From the NCBI GenBank assembly GCA_950295325.1, contig OX485808.1:12092501-12156500 (forward strand): a stretch of 64,000 nt of DNA. The letters run 5' to 3'. Shown one piece after another: positions 24,801 through 36,683 of the stretch (positions within the stretch are counted from its first letter, which is position 1; each line of letters opens with the position of its first letter). Under the pieces are notes generated by a model, which made no database searches, had not been told where the DNA came from, and was given only the letters and a program-made list of their open reading frames with translations. The DNA is from Polytrichum commune. Lineage: Eukaryota; Streptophyta; Polytrichopsida; Polytrichales; Polytrichaceae. The translations under genes were made by a program, and so were the position numbers.

Positions 24801-25018
24801 TCGTACCCTTTACCCGTGCCGGTGGCTCCGAAGGCCGAAGCTCGACAAATAGGGCGATCATCTTCCGAGTTTGGGTTCTCTTCGACTGCGAGCGAATTTG
24901 AATGAATCTGGAGCGGGGAGATTAAACCAGCAAGAGCCAATAGCAGAATTCCTATAAAGAAGTTGCGGCAAATGTTGTAGGGGTGTGAATGGAGTAATTC
25001 AAACTTGAGGATAGCCAT
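21863..25018 (-). CDS. GH28 polygalacturonase-like pectin hydrolase
   Basis: GH28 enzymes hydrolyse pectic polysaccharides in the cell wall. Three exons (25018-24378, 23297-22966, 22398-21863) join in frame at GT-AG sites to give 502 residues, from an ATG at 25018 to a TGA after SQSNG. A hydrophobic stretch at residues 18-36 is a signal peptide or anchor. The right-handed beta-helix core carries NNDGID at 238-243, DTGDDAIC at 258-265 (catalytic Asp pair 261/262), ESHRGLGIQLRD at 312-323 and STRYYDPSWW in exon 3. The usual G-H-G is S-H-R-G here and the usual R-I-K is Q-L-R. This pattern is typical, as I recall, of the divergent Arabidopsis At3g57790-like clade rather than classical endo-polygalacturonases, so true polygalacturonase activity is unproven. 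Introns are 1080 and 567 nt; intron 1 and the 5' flank are built from duplications of this gene's own sequence. Confidence 0.9.
23281..24470. repeat. tandem duplications of exon-junction modules in polygalacturonase intron 1
   Basis: The block around the exon 2 acceptor (AATGTGCAAGCTGCAATTCC at 23288) recurs diverged at about 23782 and 24127. The block around the exon 1 donor (ACCACCAATACGCCGGCT near 24376) recurs at about 23737 and 24087. The joining block (AACAACAACA, then CCACAACCTCTTAGCACCAC) occurs at about 23645, 23890, 24010 and 24270. Intron 1 therefore looks like tandem copies of a module running from exon 1 end to exon 2 start. CCCTAAACCCTA telomere-like words at about 24243 sit in the unit. 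Confidence 0.75.
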
Positions 25019-26060
25019 TTTTGAGAACTCTCAAGCTCGGAGTGGCAGGGCATGCACTCAATTCTTGTAAATTTTGAATTGGCTTCCCAGAGCAAAATTC
25101 CTACAAAGAAAGGAGCTACAACTGTTACAGAGGGCGCCAATGCGGTAACCCAATTTTGAGAATGCCCATTTTTCTGAACTCTCAAGTTTGGAGTGATGGG
25201 AAATACACCCAGTTCTCCTAAACTCCGAATTCCGTGAATCGGATTACCCACACCAGAAGCCCTAAAAGAAGCTGCTGGAAATGTTACAGGGGCGGCAATT
25301 AGAACAGCCTATTTTCAAATCCCCTCTCAAGCCTTGGAGTGACAAGGGATGCACCAAATTCTTCTAGTTTCCGAATTCTGTGAATCGAACTTCGCAGACA
25401 AGCAAGGTTATGCACACAAGTGAGAGCTCGCGGAAGCAGAGAATGTGATATTGGGCTTCAATATGGGCAATTATTTGACAGGTCGCAAATGCGGCAACCC
25501 AAATTTGACAACGCCCATTTTCAGAATCTCTCAATCAGGGAATACAACCAGTTCTTCTAAATTCCGAATTTCGCGAATCGAGCTTCCCAGACCAGAATCA
25601 CTAACAGAAGCTCCTGCAACTGATCCAAAGGCGCCAATGGGGTAACCCAAAATTTGACAACACCCAATTTCGAAACCTCTCAAACTTGAAGTGACAGAGG
25701 ATACAATCAATTTTTCTAATTTCCGAATTCCGTGAATCGAACTTTCCAGACAAGAAAGCTGTTGTAAAGTAAAGAATCCTCCAAAGCAGAAGAGAATATG
25801 ACGTTGGGCTTCAATGTGGGCAATCAAGGACAGGTCGCAAATGCGGCAACCCAGCTTTGGCAACTCCTATTGGTCAGAATCTCTCAAGTTTGGAGTGACA
25901 GGGGATAAACCCAGTCCTACATTCCGAAGTCCGTGAGTCGAACTTCTCAGACGAGCAAGTTGTTGTAACTCACTCAAGTAAGAAACTCTACAAAACCGAG
26001 GACTCATGTAAGTAACGGCCTCTCCAAAACAGAACTCTCCGAAGCAGAAACAGGAAGTTA
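25019..26060. repeat. tandem copies of the polygalacturonase start region in its 5' flank
   Basis: A 145-205 bp unit is repeated upstream of the ATG. Its anchor is the reverse complement of the start region (CCCATTTT- or GCCATTTT-like), followed by CTCTCAAG.TTGGAGTGACAGGG and TTCCGAATTCCGTGAATCGA. Anchor points are about 25018 (the true start), 25169, 25312, 25518, 25667 and 25869. Steps of about 150 and 205 bp mostly alternate, giving a higher-order period near 350 bp between 25169, 25518 and 25869. At 25086-25170 the copy also resembles the signal-peptide codons (a frame reading FFVGILL against FFIGILL in the gene). Confidence 0.8.
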
Positions 26061-26306
26061 GGCTTCAATGTGGGCAATCAAGGACAAGGGTTCTTGGCGT
26101 CGATGTGAAGACAATCGACAAGGACAATTATGGTCGAGCATTTGTTGCTTGGAGTGTCGCAGAAGAAATGGCGTTGTTGTCCGGAGGAAGGAGACGAGAA
26201 GAACGCCAGGACTTCATTCGTTTTATCTTCATCCATATGTCCACCACTTTCATCCAGCGTTAATATTGGTGGGGCAACTTTGTCTTTATTGGTTGAGGTT
26301 ATCAGT

Positions 26307-26357
26307 ATGCTGGATGAAAGATGGTGTTCAGTATTAAATCCATCTTTCATCCAGCAT
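26307..26357. repeat. perfect 18 bp hairpin
   Basis: ATGCTGGATGAAAGATGG at 26307-26324 is the exact reverse complement of 26340-26357, with a 15 nt loop. It is a short, perfect stem; whether it functions in RNA or marks an insertion is unknown. Confidence 0.75.
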
Positions 26358-26519
26358 TCTTACCTTGGAATTGTAAATCAAATGATTTGGTGGAGATTAA
26401 TGACAATGGCCTTCCTTCTAATCAGATGGATGTGGAGAGAGGAAATTATTGCAAATGAGCATACTTCTCATCCATTCAACATAAAAACACGACCCCTTAC
26501 AAAGTTGTTGTTGATTTAT

Positions 26520-26690
26520 CTCAAATGATCTTCAATAGACTAATTCAGGATATTTAAAACTAATTTCCTTGTCAAATCAACTAAACAAAGTAACCTCAAG
26601 GTTGTGTATTATTTCACAATATTTTATGTTGGGTGAATGAGAGGTATGCTCATTTACATCGATTTCCTCTCTCCTATAGATGTAGTCTAA
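26520..26690. repeat. dispersed repeat shared with 48930-49080
   Basis: The blocks TGTCAAATCAACT, A.AGTAACCTCAAGG, a TATTATTTCACAATATTTTATGT-like block, GG.TGAATGAG.GGTA and TTCCTCTCTC occur in the same order at 48950-49075. Each copy lies upstream of a minus-strand gene or candidate gene. Ends are not defined. Confidence 0.55.
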
Positions 26691-27869
26691 AATTCATATG
26701 GTTTGTACTGTAACTCTATTGTAAATGTGAACTCTAAATAAGGTTTTTAATTCAAATTTTATGACTTATTTTTTGAGGTGGCATCCTCCTCCCCCTTGGG
26801 CCCTACACACACACAATACACATTTAAGAGTTGACGGGACTAAGAAATCATAAGAGTCACATTGGCAAAGTGCCCAACTCCCAACACCAAATTCTTAATG
26901 CTACATTAACGGGTTTAAACCCTGATCACCCTTGATTGTATCTAGAAATCTGCCATTCTAAATGTGTTTGTGTGTAATATCATGCATGCACTAGGGATCG
27001 TTGTTGTTCCTTGATAGAAGGAGAAGTCCCTCTTGATAAGGAAAACTCATCTCTTTCCAAAATTTATCATTACTAGTCAGGACTTTTCATTTTACTCACA
27101 ATACCTCACTAGATGTCATGTTCTTTAGTGTTGCGCAATGCATACAAGACAAGAACTCCTATCAAGATGGAACCTCTCCCACTAGTGTGGACTAGTTGCT
27201 GGTCCTAGTGTGGGCATGGTATAAGCTTATTTCAAACTTTAATGACGAGTCACTATAATGTGCTTTATCCATTCATAAATATGCTCATGATTAGTAGGGA
27301 AGTGATTCTGGAAAGGATAACCTTTACAGTATCTTTTTCCTTGTCACACCCCCAGCCTCAGGGTGGGTTAACAAAGGCCCATTTCCAGCCGTCCGATCTT
27401 CTCATCTCGAAACCTCAACCGTCAGATCCACCCTCACAACTCCTCACCACAACCGCAACCGCGCGGCCAACCCCGTCCACCACAACAACCGCCCGATTCC
27501 GCCAATTCCTAATGTCAGCCGTAGATTAACGATGGCGAGCACAAGCGCGCGCGGAGCCAAGCAGACTTGAAGGAGATCATCCTCTCTTCGTAGCTTTAGC
27601 ACCGTGGAGCTCTCTCCTCGAGAATCTATCGTCGCTTAAACCCTGATTCTCAATTTCATCACAAAAATTTCGAGGTTTAGACCCCATTTTGAAGGTTTTT
27701 GAGCCGAAGCCAGGAAGATTGGCAGGATAGGTTGAATGTGCTAAAGTCTCTCGGTGAGGAATATGTTGAGGATTGAGGGTTTGCTGAAACTCAAGAGAAT
27801 TGGTATGGATTCGGTTCGGTTTTAGAGTTTTTGGCATGAAGGAGGGACTCTTTTAACTTTGCCGTATCG

Positions 27870-30800
27870 ATGGCCAAGGCACTTGCAGTCTCGTTCTGCT
27901 TTAGCTACCGGTAACGTCTTTTTTTCTGTTCCTTTTGCTATAGGGAGCAGGACATGATAAACACAAGTACATCCTTATTTTGTAAGATTGAATTTGGTAG
28001 GTCCATATCCTTTTGCAATTTCAACCCCGCAGCTCAATGTTGTACCAGGAAACATATTACACCACTACACACAGCATTTGTCATATGTCCAGGGTGAAGC
28101 TTTTATAAAACGAAATGTTTGTTATGATGATATGCTATGGGGAATTGTTGGATTCTACCATCTGCATTTGGAAATAATAGCTGAAATGGGATTTTTCTTA
28201 TTCAACGCCTTTCCTTACTCTTAAGACTATGCTCCTGAATTTCGTAGATCAGTTGCCAACATTTAGGCGCTACAAGGTATCTTGGAAGGTTGGGCATAGC
28301 TGCAGCATAGGGGTTTCTCAAAACAGCCTTTAATTTATAGTTTCACATTGCTTGGTGCTTCCTCTGCGTATGTGAGTCACAATGTAGTAGAATCACGTTT
28401 GGGGGTTTAAGACTGCTGCAATGTGTATGAGGGAACCCTAAGGGTTTAGGGTTTATGAATGGAGGGTTTTGGGAGTCTATGTGGAAAGAATTTTATTGCT
28501 TCTCTGGTGGGATAGTACCAAAGTAGGAAGTTGAGGGATGCTTTGGCCAAATGAAGAGGGTTAATTAATGTAAATGCCACTGGGATGAGAACCTAGGTTT
28601 TGTGTGGTGATAAAATTAGGATAGTATCCTAACGCTAATATATATATGTATATATCTATTTTTGTGGTCCGCAGAGAGTTTACTCTTGCTCGGCAGTGCC
28701 GTCAGGCAGCAGTTGAGATTGGAGTGAAGGATTTCTTGCCCTCCCGCTTGATACTTGTTCGAAGTGCGCACGAACGTGAAGATAGACCAGGATTGGGAAA
28801 ATGTAGTTTTTCTCGCACACCTCAAGGATGTCAGACATCCTCAAGTTTCTTCACAGGCTGTCTAGATAACCTCAGTGCAAGGAGCAGCAGGTTTGTTCTT
28901 GGACTTCTTGAAGTTTTGTCCTCAGGGAGTGCACTATTCATTAAAACCAAGCATCATGTGCGTGCATGCCCCTTATTAAAATACCCCTGTATACATTTTA
29001 TTTTTGCTAAAATCAAGCAATATACTTACAAATCTCATTGCTTCAAAATACATTTCCATACGTACACAAGGGTCCAAAAACAAATACAGAAATTGTATAT
29101 AACATGTGTACAAATGTTTGGAAATGCAAAAATATGGCCCTATTATATGTATAATATCAAATCATGGATTTTTAGTTATAAAGTCGTTACTTAGTGGATG
29201 AAAAAACACATGATTCTTGGTCCAGGTCTGACTTGAACACGTAAACGCGTAAATGCGTACTTTACATATATTTTTCTATAGCCTCATGTATATCTACTTC
29301 TTGCTTAATAGCAATATGTCTCTTGTACGTACATTTTGTACATGCTTGTTTTAAATAATACCCCTTTTGTGCACCCACGTGTATAAATACAGTACTTGAA
29401 CAGTGCACTCCCTGGGGTTTTGTCTTGCAAATTGTAGCTCAATCCATAATAGAGCCTTCTACCTTGAGATGACAGAGAAGTTTTCTTGGGAACGGTAGCA
29501 GGTTGTGGGATAATGAATGTTGGATGTCATCACATTCTACAGTTAAGATTTTGTGTCATTTTCATGCAGCCATTTACAACGTCTTAAGCAAAGGAAAGCA
29601 AGGAATGAGGAAGGTCCACTTCTGGACTGGCAGTGGTCACCTTCGGCTAAAATGTAAGGCGCAACAGTCGTTAATTGCTGATCACCTGTACACTGCACAC
29701 TATAAATGTGAATGTGATTGTTCCTGTATGAACGTCCCTCAATTTAGCACAAAATCTATACTTGTCGATGTCCATCAGTTCAAGTAAACACAGAGCTGCT
29801 TCTCATTTTTCCCCAGGGTATGTATGTTGAGCTGAATCTTTCTTGTATTTGCAGAGGTTCACAAGGTAAATCTGAGATTGAGGGTAATAGCAAGGTGGAT
29901 ATTATGGATGATTATGATTATGATGATGATGATGATGAAAGTCGCGACCGGGTGCTAGAGGAACAGTTTAATCGATTTGCCATAGCTATGGCTCTGCAGG
30001 ACAATCAGATGGCTGAGCGAGTCATGAAGGAAATGGGGTAAGTTACTATCTTAGGGCTGCAAATCATTAAATTCCTTGACATGTGGACTGCCAACTGTGT
30101 GGATTAAGATTGACAGTGTGCATCAATCTCAAGAGAGTTACATGAAAGAGTTGGACCTCCCTGCATGACAATGTAGGGTCATCTTTAGCTTTGAACTTGG
30201 ATAATCTTTAACTACTTCACGTGGCTTTGTTATCAAAGTCCAGGTTTTAAGGTTCATAGACTTTTGTATTGATGTTGAAGCTGCATACTTGTTGTACTGA
30301 TTCTATACATGTCATTTTATTTTACTGTGGAGTATAGGAATCCTGTGAAGATGGTGGACATGAAGAATCTGGTGAATGAAGTAAATGAAATGCAAGCACA
30401 GCTTGAAGAGATGTACAGGTATGTAACCGAGCTAATAGAGGAAGGAGACAAAGATACTGCACGTGAGATGATAGAAGCCAACCACGAGGTTATTGTGGAG
30501 CAGCTTGAATCTGGGTATCAAGGCATGGAGCAAGTTGCTATGCTGGACATTTTGGCCCAGCTGCGCATGAGCTTACGTGATTTTGAGGAAGCAGAATTCC
30601 TGCTGGACCAGGTTTCTAGTCATAGACCCATACGTCGAACTGTTTTCTAGTATTTTAACTTATATGTTTGATCAATGCTCTTTGCAACAAGGCATCTGTA
30701 TCTCCACAAGCAGATGCATATGTTTTGTCTTACGGAAGTGTGTTATTTCCATAGTGAATGCGTTCTTAACTGTGAGAGTTGAGCCTGAAGGGAGGATATT

Positions 30801-33800
30801 ATTGCATAAATTGTCTCATGTTGGGTGTCAGTCATGATTAACAAATTTGTTTATTTCCTAGTCCCCATTTGACGTTAGCTCCTGTAATGCCAATGTTTTG
30901 TGAGTCTGTTTCCATCTCTCTATAAATCCTCATGGTAATTTTCCTTCTGCCATTAGTGTCTCAAATCTTGTGTTCCAAGTCACCATGTGCAAGCTGCAAA
31001 GGACTGTAGAGTATGTGGGTTGGAAGTGTACTGAAACTGTACAGCTTGTCCGCAGACCAAAGATTTGATGGAGGTTGTTGGGGTTGACTCAACAACGCCT
31101 CTTGCTGACAGCATATTAGAACATGTGGGAAGCATGTACACTGCACTAGGCAAACCTGCTGAAGGACTTCCATTCTTTGTCAGGAGTGTTGATATTCAGG
31201 AAGAATTACTTGGTAAGGTCATAGTTCCCCCTTTTTTTGAGTTAATATGTAGTTGTTCACTTACTCTTTTTCCAGATGTTCAAGAGTTCATATTCTGCAC
31301 ATGCTAAAGGAAATATACAGTTTAAAACCATAATTTCTGAAATATCAGTATATCATTGTTAATAAAATGGAACATCTTGAATTTTGACTTGGAAATGCAG
31401 ACCAAATTTGATAATACATATGAACACCTCTGCTGGAGCATTAGAGATACTTATTAACTTATTTTCATTTGTGACTTTTCTTGTACTGCTGCAGGCAAAG
31501 AGAGCCCATTGATATTGAAGACACTATTGGGTCTGGCGACCACATATTGTGACATGGATGATACTCTTAGTGCTATTGAGGTGTACAAAAAAGTGCTTTC
31601 AATATTAGAGAAGATGAGAGGGCCCACTGATGAGTCTCTCGCGCTTCCTCTTTCTCATCTAGGGCATTGTCTTCTGGAAGAGGGGAGGGTGGATGAGGCT
31701 GAATTTGCTTTGATCAGGTAAAAATTTCTGTTGACTTTTAGGTATTTAAACGCTTACATGGTTCACATGCACTCAACTTCCTACTTTGAAAACCTAAGCA
31801 AAATACCAGTGAGGACTCTTGGATCATCATCATCAGCTTCCCCTGCAGATTTACTTTGAATGTTCCAGGATCCTCTTGAGAAATTTGGCAGCAACATAAG
31901 GGTTTTAGTCCCTTCGTTCCATTCTTAGAGGTGCTTCAAAAGAGCCATGCCAGAATTGCAAACAATCTGAAATGGAGGTTTGCCTCTATATTTCTGCTGT
32001 TATCTCCTTTGGCTGTACTAATTGTGCAAGTAGTACTTTCTGTCATATTACTGGTGTAGATGTTTATGAAATTATATGTTTATGGTGTTGTTGATTGTTT
32101 TGTGGTGTAGAGCATTGAAGCTAGTAGAGAAAACATTTGGAGCAAATGATGGCCGAGTAGGGATTGCAACATGTGCACTTGCACGTGCAAAAGCTGCCAG
32201 AGGTGAGTAATTAGTCTTTACTATGCTGCAACTCCAGGGCTAGGTTTGCTTTGGTGTATGCTGCCTCATATATTGCTGAAGCTGGCTAACCATATATACA
32301 AAATGGTGTAGTATGGATACTATGGGAAAACGTAGTGGCTACCTAGGGGCTGTATGATCAGGGAATAAGTCTTTCAAGGTCTCATGCAGAAGGGTTTAAC
32401 CCATAAATGCTCAAGCCTTCACATTCCATTTTCAGGCATTGCCAGCACCAGTGCTGAATTTGTTTTTGTTATGTAGCAAAATAGAGTCTGTTTTCTTGAA
32501 ATCTAACTGTACGAATGTGAACTAGACTACTCTATATTCTTGCTATGAATATTTGAAGTCAATCGGACCACATTTGTTAGGTCAGATTGACATATGAACA
32601 TGGCCTTCATCCGGGAGGTAGCTATAGAAAGCTAGCAATATATATATATAGAAAGCTAGAAATATATGTTATGTGGATGACAAATGAGCTACTCCCAAAA
32701 ATTTGGGTTTTTTTGAGCAAATTTAGATGAAGTCGGTCACCCTCAAATTGGAGGACCACATAAAGTCATTTCTAGGAGATTTCCCTTTTTCATGGAACAA
32801 GCAACATGTGCACTAATTTATTTCCAAATCCATTTGGTTAAGTTCTGCAAAACCTTCACCTTGTCCTAAGGGAAAAAACCCACCCACATTGGGCATCTTA
32901 TGTGAAAGATATTGGCTCCTAAATCTGGCTCCTACATTTGGGTAGCTCATGGGACCGCCTCCCAAAACAAGCAATGCTTACCTAACAAAAATCCTACGTG
33001 CTTGGAGTAAGATGTTTTTATATGTTATTTTGGCCCACATGGTAGTGGGCACCACCCTAAACCAGTAGATACCTTCCATAGATTGCAACCTAGTGGGTCA
33101 AAAACCCCATCGGAATATTAGGTGGCAACCTGTTTTGGGTTGCATGAACGCTTAAGGGTCAAGCGTACTGTAGAGGGCTCCGTATTTCATCTTTACATGT
33201 GCCGGAATGTAGTTTCCATGTGGGATACAAGTGGGTTGTGGCGAATGTGAGCATGACACGTGGTGGATTTTGAGGGGAAAATATTTTGTGTCAGAATAGG
33301 AGCCCTGTACAGTACTTTCTGGTATTTAAGCCAAAAGTGTCAAAAACGATCCTATGTAAACAATCCCATTCATCATATGTATCAATCCAATCGGAACATA
33401 CTTATATGTAAATTGAAGTTAGGAAGATTTGAGCTCATATAAATGACCTAGACTCAACTACATCCCACATATAACTAATCACCATTGTTATGTATGACTT
33501 TATTTTCACTTCCTCTTTTTTATAGGTTGTGCTAAATATGGATTGAATACCATAGAGCAAATGAAATTTGATTTATATACTTGCTGGTGTTCAACCTGAG
33601 TCAATGAAATTACAGGTCAATGGACTTGTAAGAGCTGTCTACTCACATTCTGTCATTGTATTTGACAGGTGCGGTCGATGAATCTGTATCCTTGTATCAA
33701 AAGGGATTGCAAATTATGGAAGGATGTAGCAAGTTTACTTCTGATGATCCAGCAATTGAGACAGTCCGTACTGATCTTGCTGAGCTGCTCAACCTTGTGG

Positions 33801-35158
33801 AGAGGTGAGTACCTTATGGGAAATTTCATTTATGTGATTATAAAGCATATCTGGTTCAAACCAGTGTTGGTCTGTGAGTTGTGAAAATCACGGAGAAGTC
33901 AATACGTTTAGGTTTCAATTTTGTTAGAGTAACTTTTATTTCATAAATGTGGTTATGAATAGATTGTAAGACCAACATTTGGTGGTTCCTCATCTTGGTC
34001 TTGAATCTCTATATATTCTTTTCATTTTTATCATATTCAATTTGAGTCATTCAATTAAATAGCATTTTCTAATATTAATATTTCAATAGAAGCTAATGAT
34101 GATATTATATTATACACTATTTAGGTGGTACTAGTGACAATTGTATGTTATCATATTTCGATGGCCTTGGGTCCGCAGGCTTTAGTGTAAAGTACCTGAG
34201 ATGTGTTTTTGATTGTGAACAGAAATGATGAAGCTGAGAAGCTTTGGGAGGAGAGTTTGGTTATAAAAGAGAAAGCAGTGGGCCCTAATGACCCCTCCTT
34301 GGTGGTGCACCTGCAAAACCTGGCCACATCATACGCGGTGTCTGGAAAGTATGAGAAGTGTGAACCACTGCTACGGCGCAGCTTGAAGCTAACGACGGCT
34401 AATCTAGGTCCTCATGCTCCCCAAGTTTCTGTGCCTTTGGAGTGTTTGGCAACAGCCTTGCACCATATGGACCGGCAATATGAGGCTGAACCTCTTGCTC
34501 GACAAGCACTGCACATCCGAGAAGCCGCATATGGCCCAGAGAGTCCAATTGTTGGTAAGGATCTACTATTTTATGTCTTTGCAGTCCTAAGGTATAGGGA
34601 TCAATATATGTAATGGGAAGATCTTCCCAGTTTGTATTACCTAAGCCTGTTACACAGATTAGGATTTGTGCCACTCAAGAGGGTTTAGTGGCAACCAATG
34701 TTGGCAGGTTAACCAGATTAACAGTATAATTAGAAGGTTAATGGAGGGATAAAGGATAACCTTATCCTCCATTAACCGCCAATATCACAATGGCTATAGT
34801 ATGTCTATGGAGCTTCACTGTTAGACACTTTCAGGTATTCAGCAGTGAATACTTCAAATTGCTCATGTGGAAAACTTGTATTTTTTCAGGGGAAGCGTGC
34901 AACTGCTTAGCCTCCATCTTACACTCGATTGGAAGGTTTGAGGAGGCACTTGGATTAATGAAGCGCGTGCTGGCCATTCAAGAGAGGGTTATTGGCCCTG
35001 ATAGTCAAGAAATTGTACTCACTTTAGAATTGATAATCATGCTTTTAGATAAATTAGGTTGGATTGATGACATTGAACCTCATTATCTGAGGTTAGCAAC
35101 CTTAAGTACTGCATTCAGAGAAGATGACATGCTAGACATGTCCGATAGCTCCCCTTGA
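27870..35158 (+). CDS. plastid-type tetratricopeptide repeat (TPR) protein, kinesin light chain/NPHP3-like repeats
   Basis: Ten exons join in frame: 27870-27910, 28675-28890, 29855-30037, 30338-30611, 31056-31212, 31495-31717, 32111-32202, 33669-33804, 34223-34554 and 34890-35158. All splices are GT-AG and all phases agree, giving 640 residues. The N-terminus is short of acidic residues and rich in Ser, Arg and Cys (MAKALAVSFCFSYR and on), as in a chloroplast transit peptide. An acidic tract (DDYDYDDDDDE) follows at about 104-114. From about residue 190 onward come 42-residue TPRs of the light-chain type, with signatures such as LGLATTYCDMDD, LSHLGHCLLEEGRVDEAE, LQNLATSYAVSGKYEKCEPLLRRSL and LASILHSIGRFEEALGLMKRVL. 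TPRs bind protein partners; no catalytic domain is present. Similar plant proteins are described as kinesin light chain-related. The partner is unknown. The start ATG at 27870 is chosen because it splices in phase to exon 2. Confidence 0.9.
28436..28454. promoter_or_regulatory. telo-box-like element in TPR intron 1
   Basis: CCCTAAGGGTTTAGGGTTT contains two inverted plant telomere-type words. Telo-boxes near the 5' end of plant genes are known binding sites for TRB-type proteins and are common in housekeeping genes. A regulatory role here is inferred only from position. Confidence 0.4.
29376..29389 (+). promoter_or_regulatory. possible internal promoter: CACGTG next to TATAAATA
   Basis: A G-box core CACGTG (29376-29381) directly abuts TATAAATA (29382-29389) within intron 2 of the TPR gene, about 465 bp upstream of exon 3. 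Transcription from here would skip exons 1 and 2, which encode the presumed transit peptide, and could start translation at Met103. Inference from motif and position only; the normal spacing between G-box and TATA box is larger. Confidence 0.3.
33330..33560. repeat. dispersed repeat in TPR intron 7, copy of 16020-16230
   Basis: Shares TATGTAAATTGAAG, GAGCTCATATAAATGACCTAG, CTCAACTACA, ATAACTAATCACCATTGTTATGTA and GGTTGTGCTAAATATG with the copy near 16 kb. It sits in the 1466 nt intron 32203-33668, the largest in the gene, and partly explains that size. Confidence 0.6.
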
Positions 35159-36683
35159 TAGAAATATAGTGATCCTGAAAAGGAAAATATTTAATACTAG
35201 GAATGGATGCAAAGATAGAGATGGCGAGTACTCATGATACTTGCATCATCACTGAAGCAATTAGAGTGATGATTTCATACTTGTTTCAATGTAGCATATT
35301 GAACAAAAATCAGGGAGGACGTTGAGTCTTGCTCCTCTCCTGTTGTATGACATGGAGGATAATCTTGAATGCTTGTTGTGTTTTCTGCTGCTCGAATGGA
35401 AATGAACAGCACATCAAAAGTTGTTGCATGGTGGTGGTCATTGCAGGCTGAGGATTAAAGTCCTGCATTGCAAGTGGTGGAAGTCTGTACTCATAAGATG
35501 GTATCATACTCAGACGGATCACTTGTGCAAGCATTTAAAAAAAAAATGTAATAATTTCAATCCACGACACAAATAGCTCTCTGATACTAGGGAATTATCT
35601 ACTGGCATGAAGAGATACCTAATGAGATTGTCCAGTGAGATTGACTTGCAAAGCATTGGGTTCTTATAGTGATATTGAGGATTCCATGTTTTCTGTGGTT
35701 GGATGTGAGTAACTAACTATGAGTGCAGAGTTCCAATAACAATGCCTGGCTTTAGATTTCAAAATCTTGACTCACTACCAGTATTGTGGAGACTCCAATG
35801 TTGCCCACCTACCCAGATATGTTTTTAGAATATAGAATAAAAGAGTAATAATTAAATAAATGATCTAACCAGATATATGAATAGTGCCTCGTCTATGCCA
35901 GTAGTCTAATCATAGAACTCTTAGTGGTTTCTCGTAGCCACCATCCGTTCTAGCAGCTTCGCCCGAGGATTTCAGCCACCACCGAAACCTAGGTTAAGGT
36001 CCAAATTAGAGAGTGATAAGCCAGTGGTAACCCACTGGCAACTCAGTGAACTGGATAACATATGTGGTGATAATACCTAGGTTTGCGATTGTAGAACAGT
36101 AACTTAATAAAGATCACTCTGAAGGGAACTTTAGTCTTTGGGGTGCAACAAGGTCAGGAGGAGGAATTCGCATCGGCGAATTAGGCCTTCTACAGGCCGA
36201 GCAGCGAGGGAGGCAGGTAGAGTGACCATTGTAGGTTTTCCCATTGTTTACACATAGAGAATAAGAAATTTTTTTCTACTAAAACCCAGCGAGTAGATCG
36301 ATTGTTGAGCAGCTTGAAAGTATCTAACAGTTAATTTATGTGTGTGAAGCATTGGGGCAACAGGTGACATTGGCAGCTCTGGCAAGTTCCAGGTATTTCT
36401 ATTCAGTCATTCTTTGACATTTTATTTTCTTCAGTTTGTGAGTCTAACATGGCAAGAATTAAATTCATGTAAGTTCATTCGTTACTGAAGAATTAAATTC
36501 TAATGCTAATCCGGACTGAAACACACCCCACAACAGAAATGTCCTCAAGATGTCAAACTTTTAAGAGATTCAACATCCATGACTAGTTGTGGAAAACGAA
36601 TTCTAGAGTTTGGGGTTGTGTGTTCTACTTATCTTCAATAACATATTATACTCAATTCCACTTTCTGTGTTGCAGTTAAACAC
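35159..36683. other. intergenic DNA between TPR gene and subtilase
   Basis: Contains the TPR 3' UTR and the subtilase promoter. A TTGCAG at 36670-36675, 8 nt before the subtilase ATG, follows a pyrimidine-rich tract and could be the acceptor of a 5' UTR intron. No other gene is seen. Confidence 0.45.

Larger units (their letters stand above)
26061..27869. other. intergenic region between divergent polygalacturonase and TPR genes
   Basis: This shared upstream region of two divergent genes holds a perfect hairpin (26307-26357) and a dispersed repeat (26520-26690). A GC-rich stretch at about 27360-27620 is probably the promoter or 5' UTR of the TPR gene. Overlapping frames at 26068-26528 and 27242-27529 show no family resemblance. 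Confidence 0.45.

Noticed and set aside
28675-29194. 182-codon plus-strand frame read as its own gene
   Set aside because: Only 28675-28890 is used, as exon 2 of the TPR gene; the rest is intron read-through.
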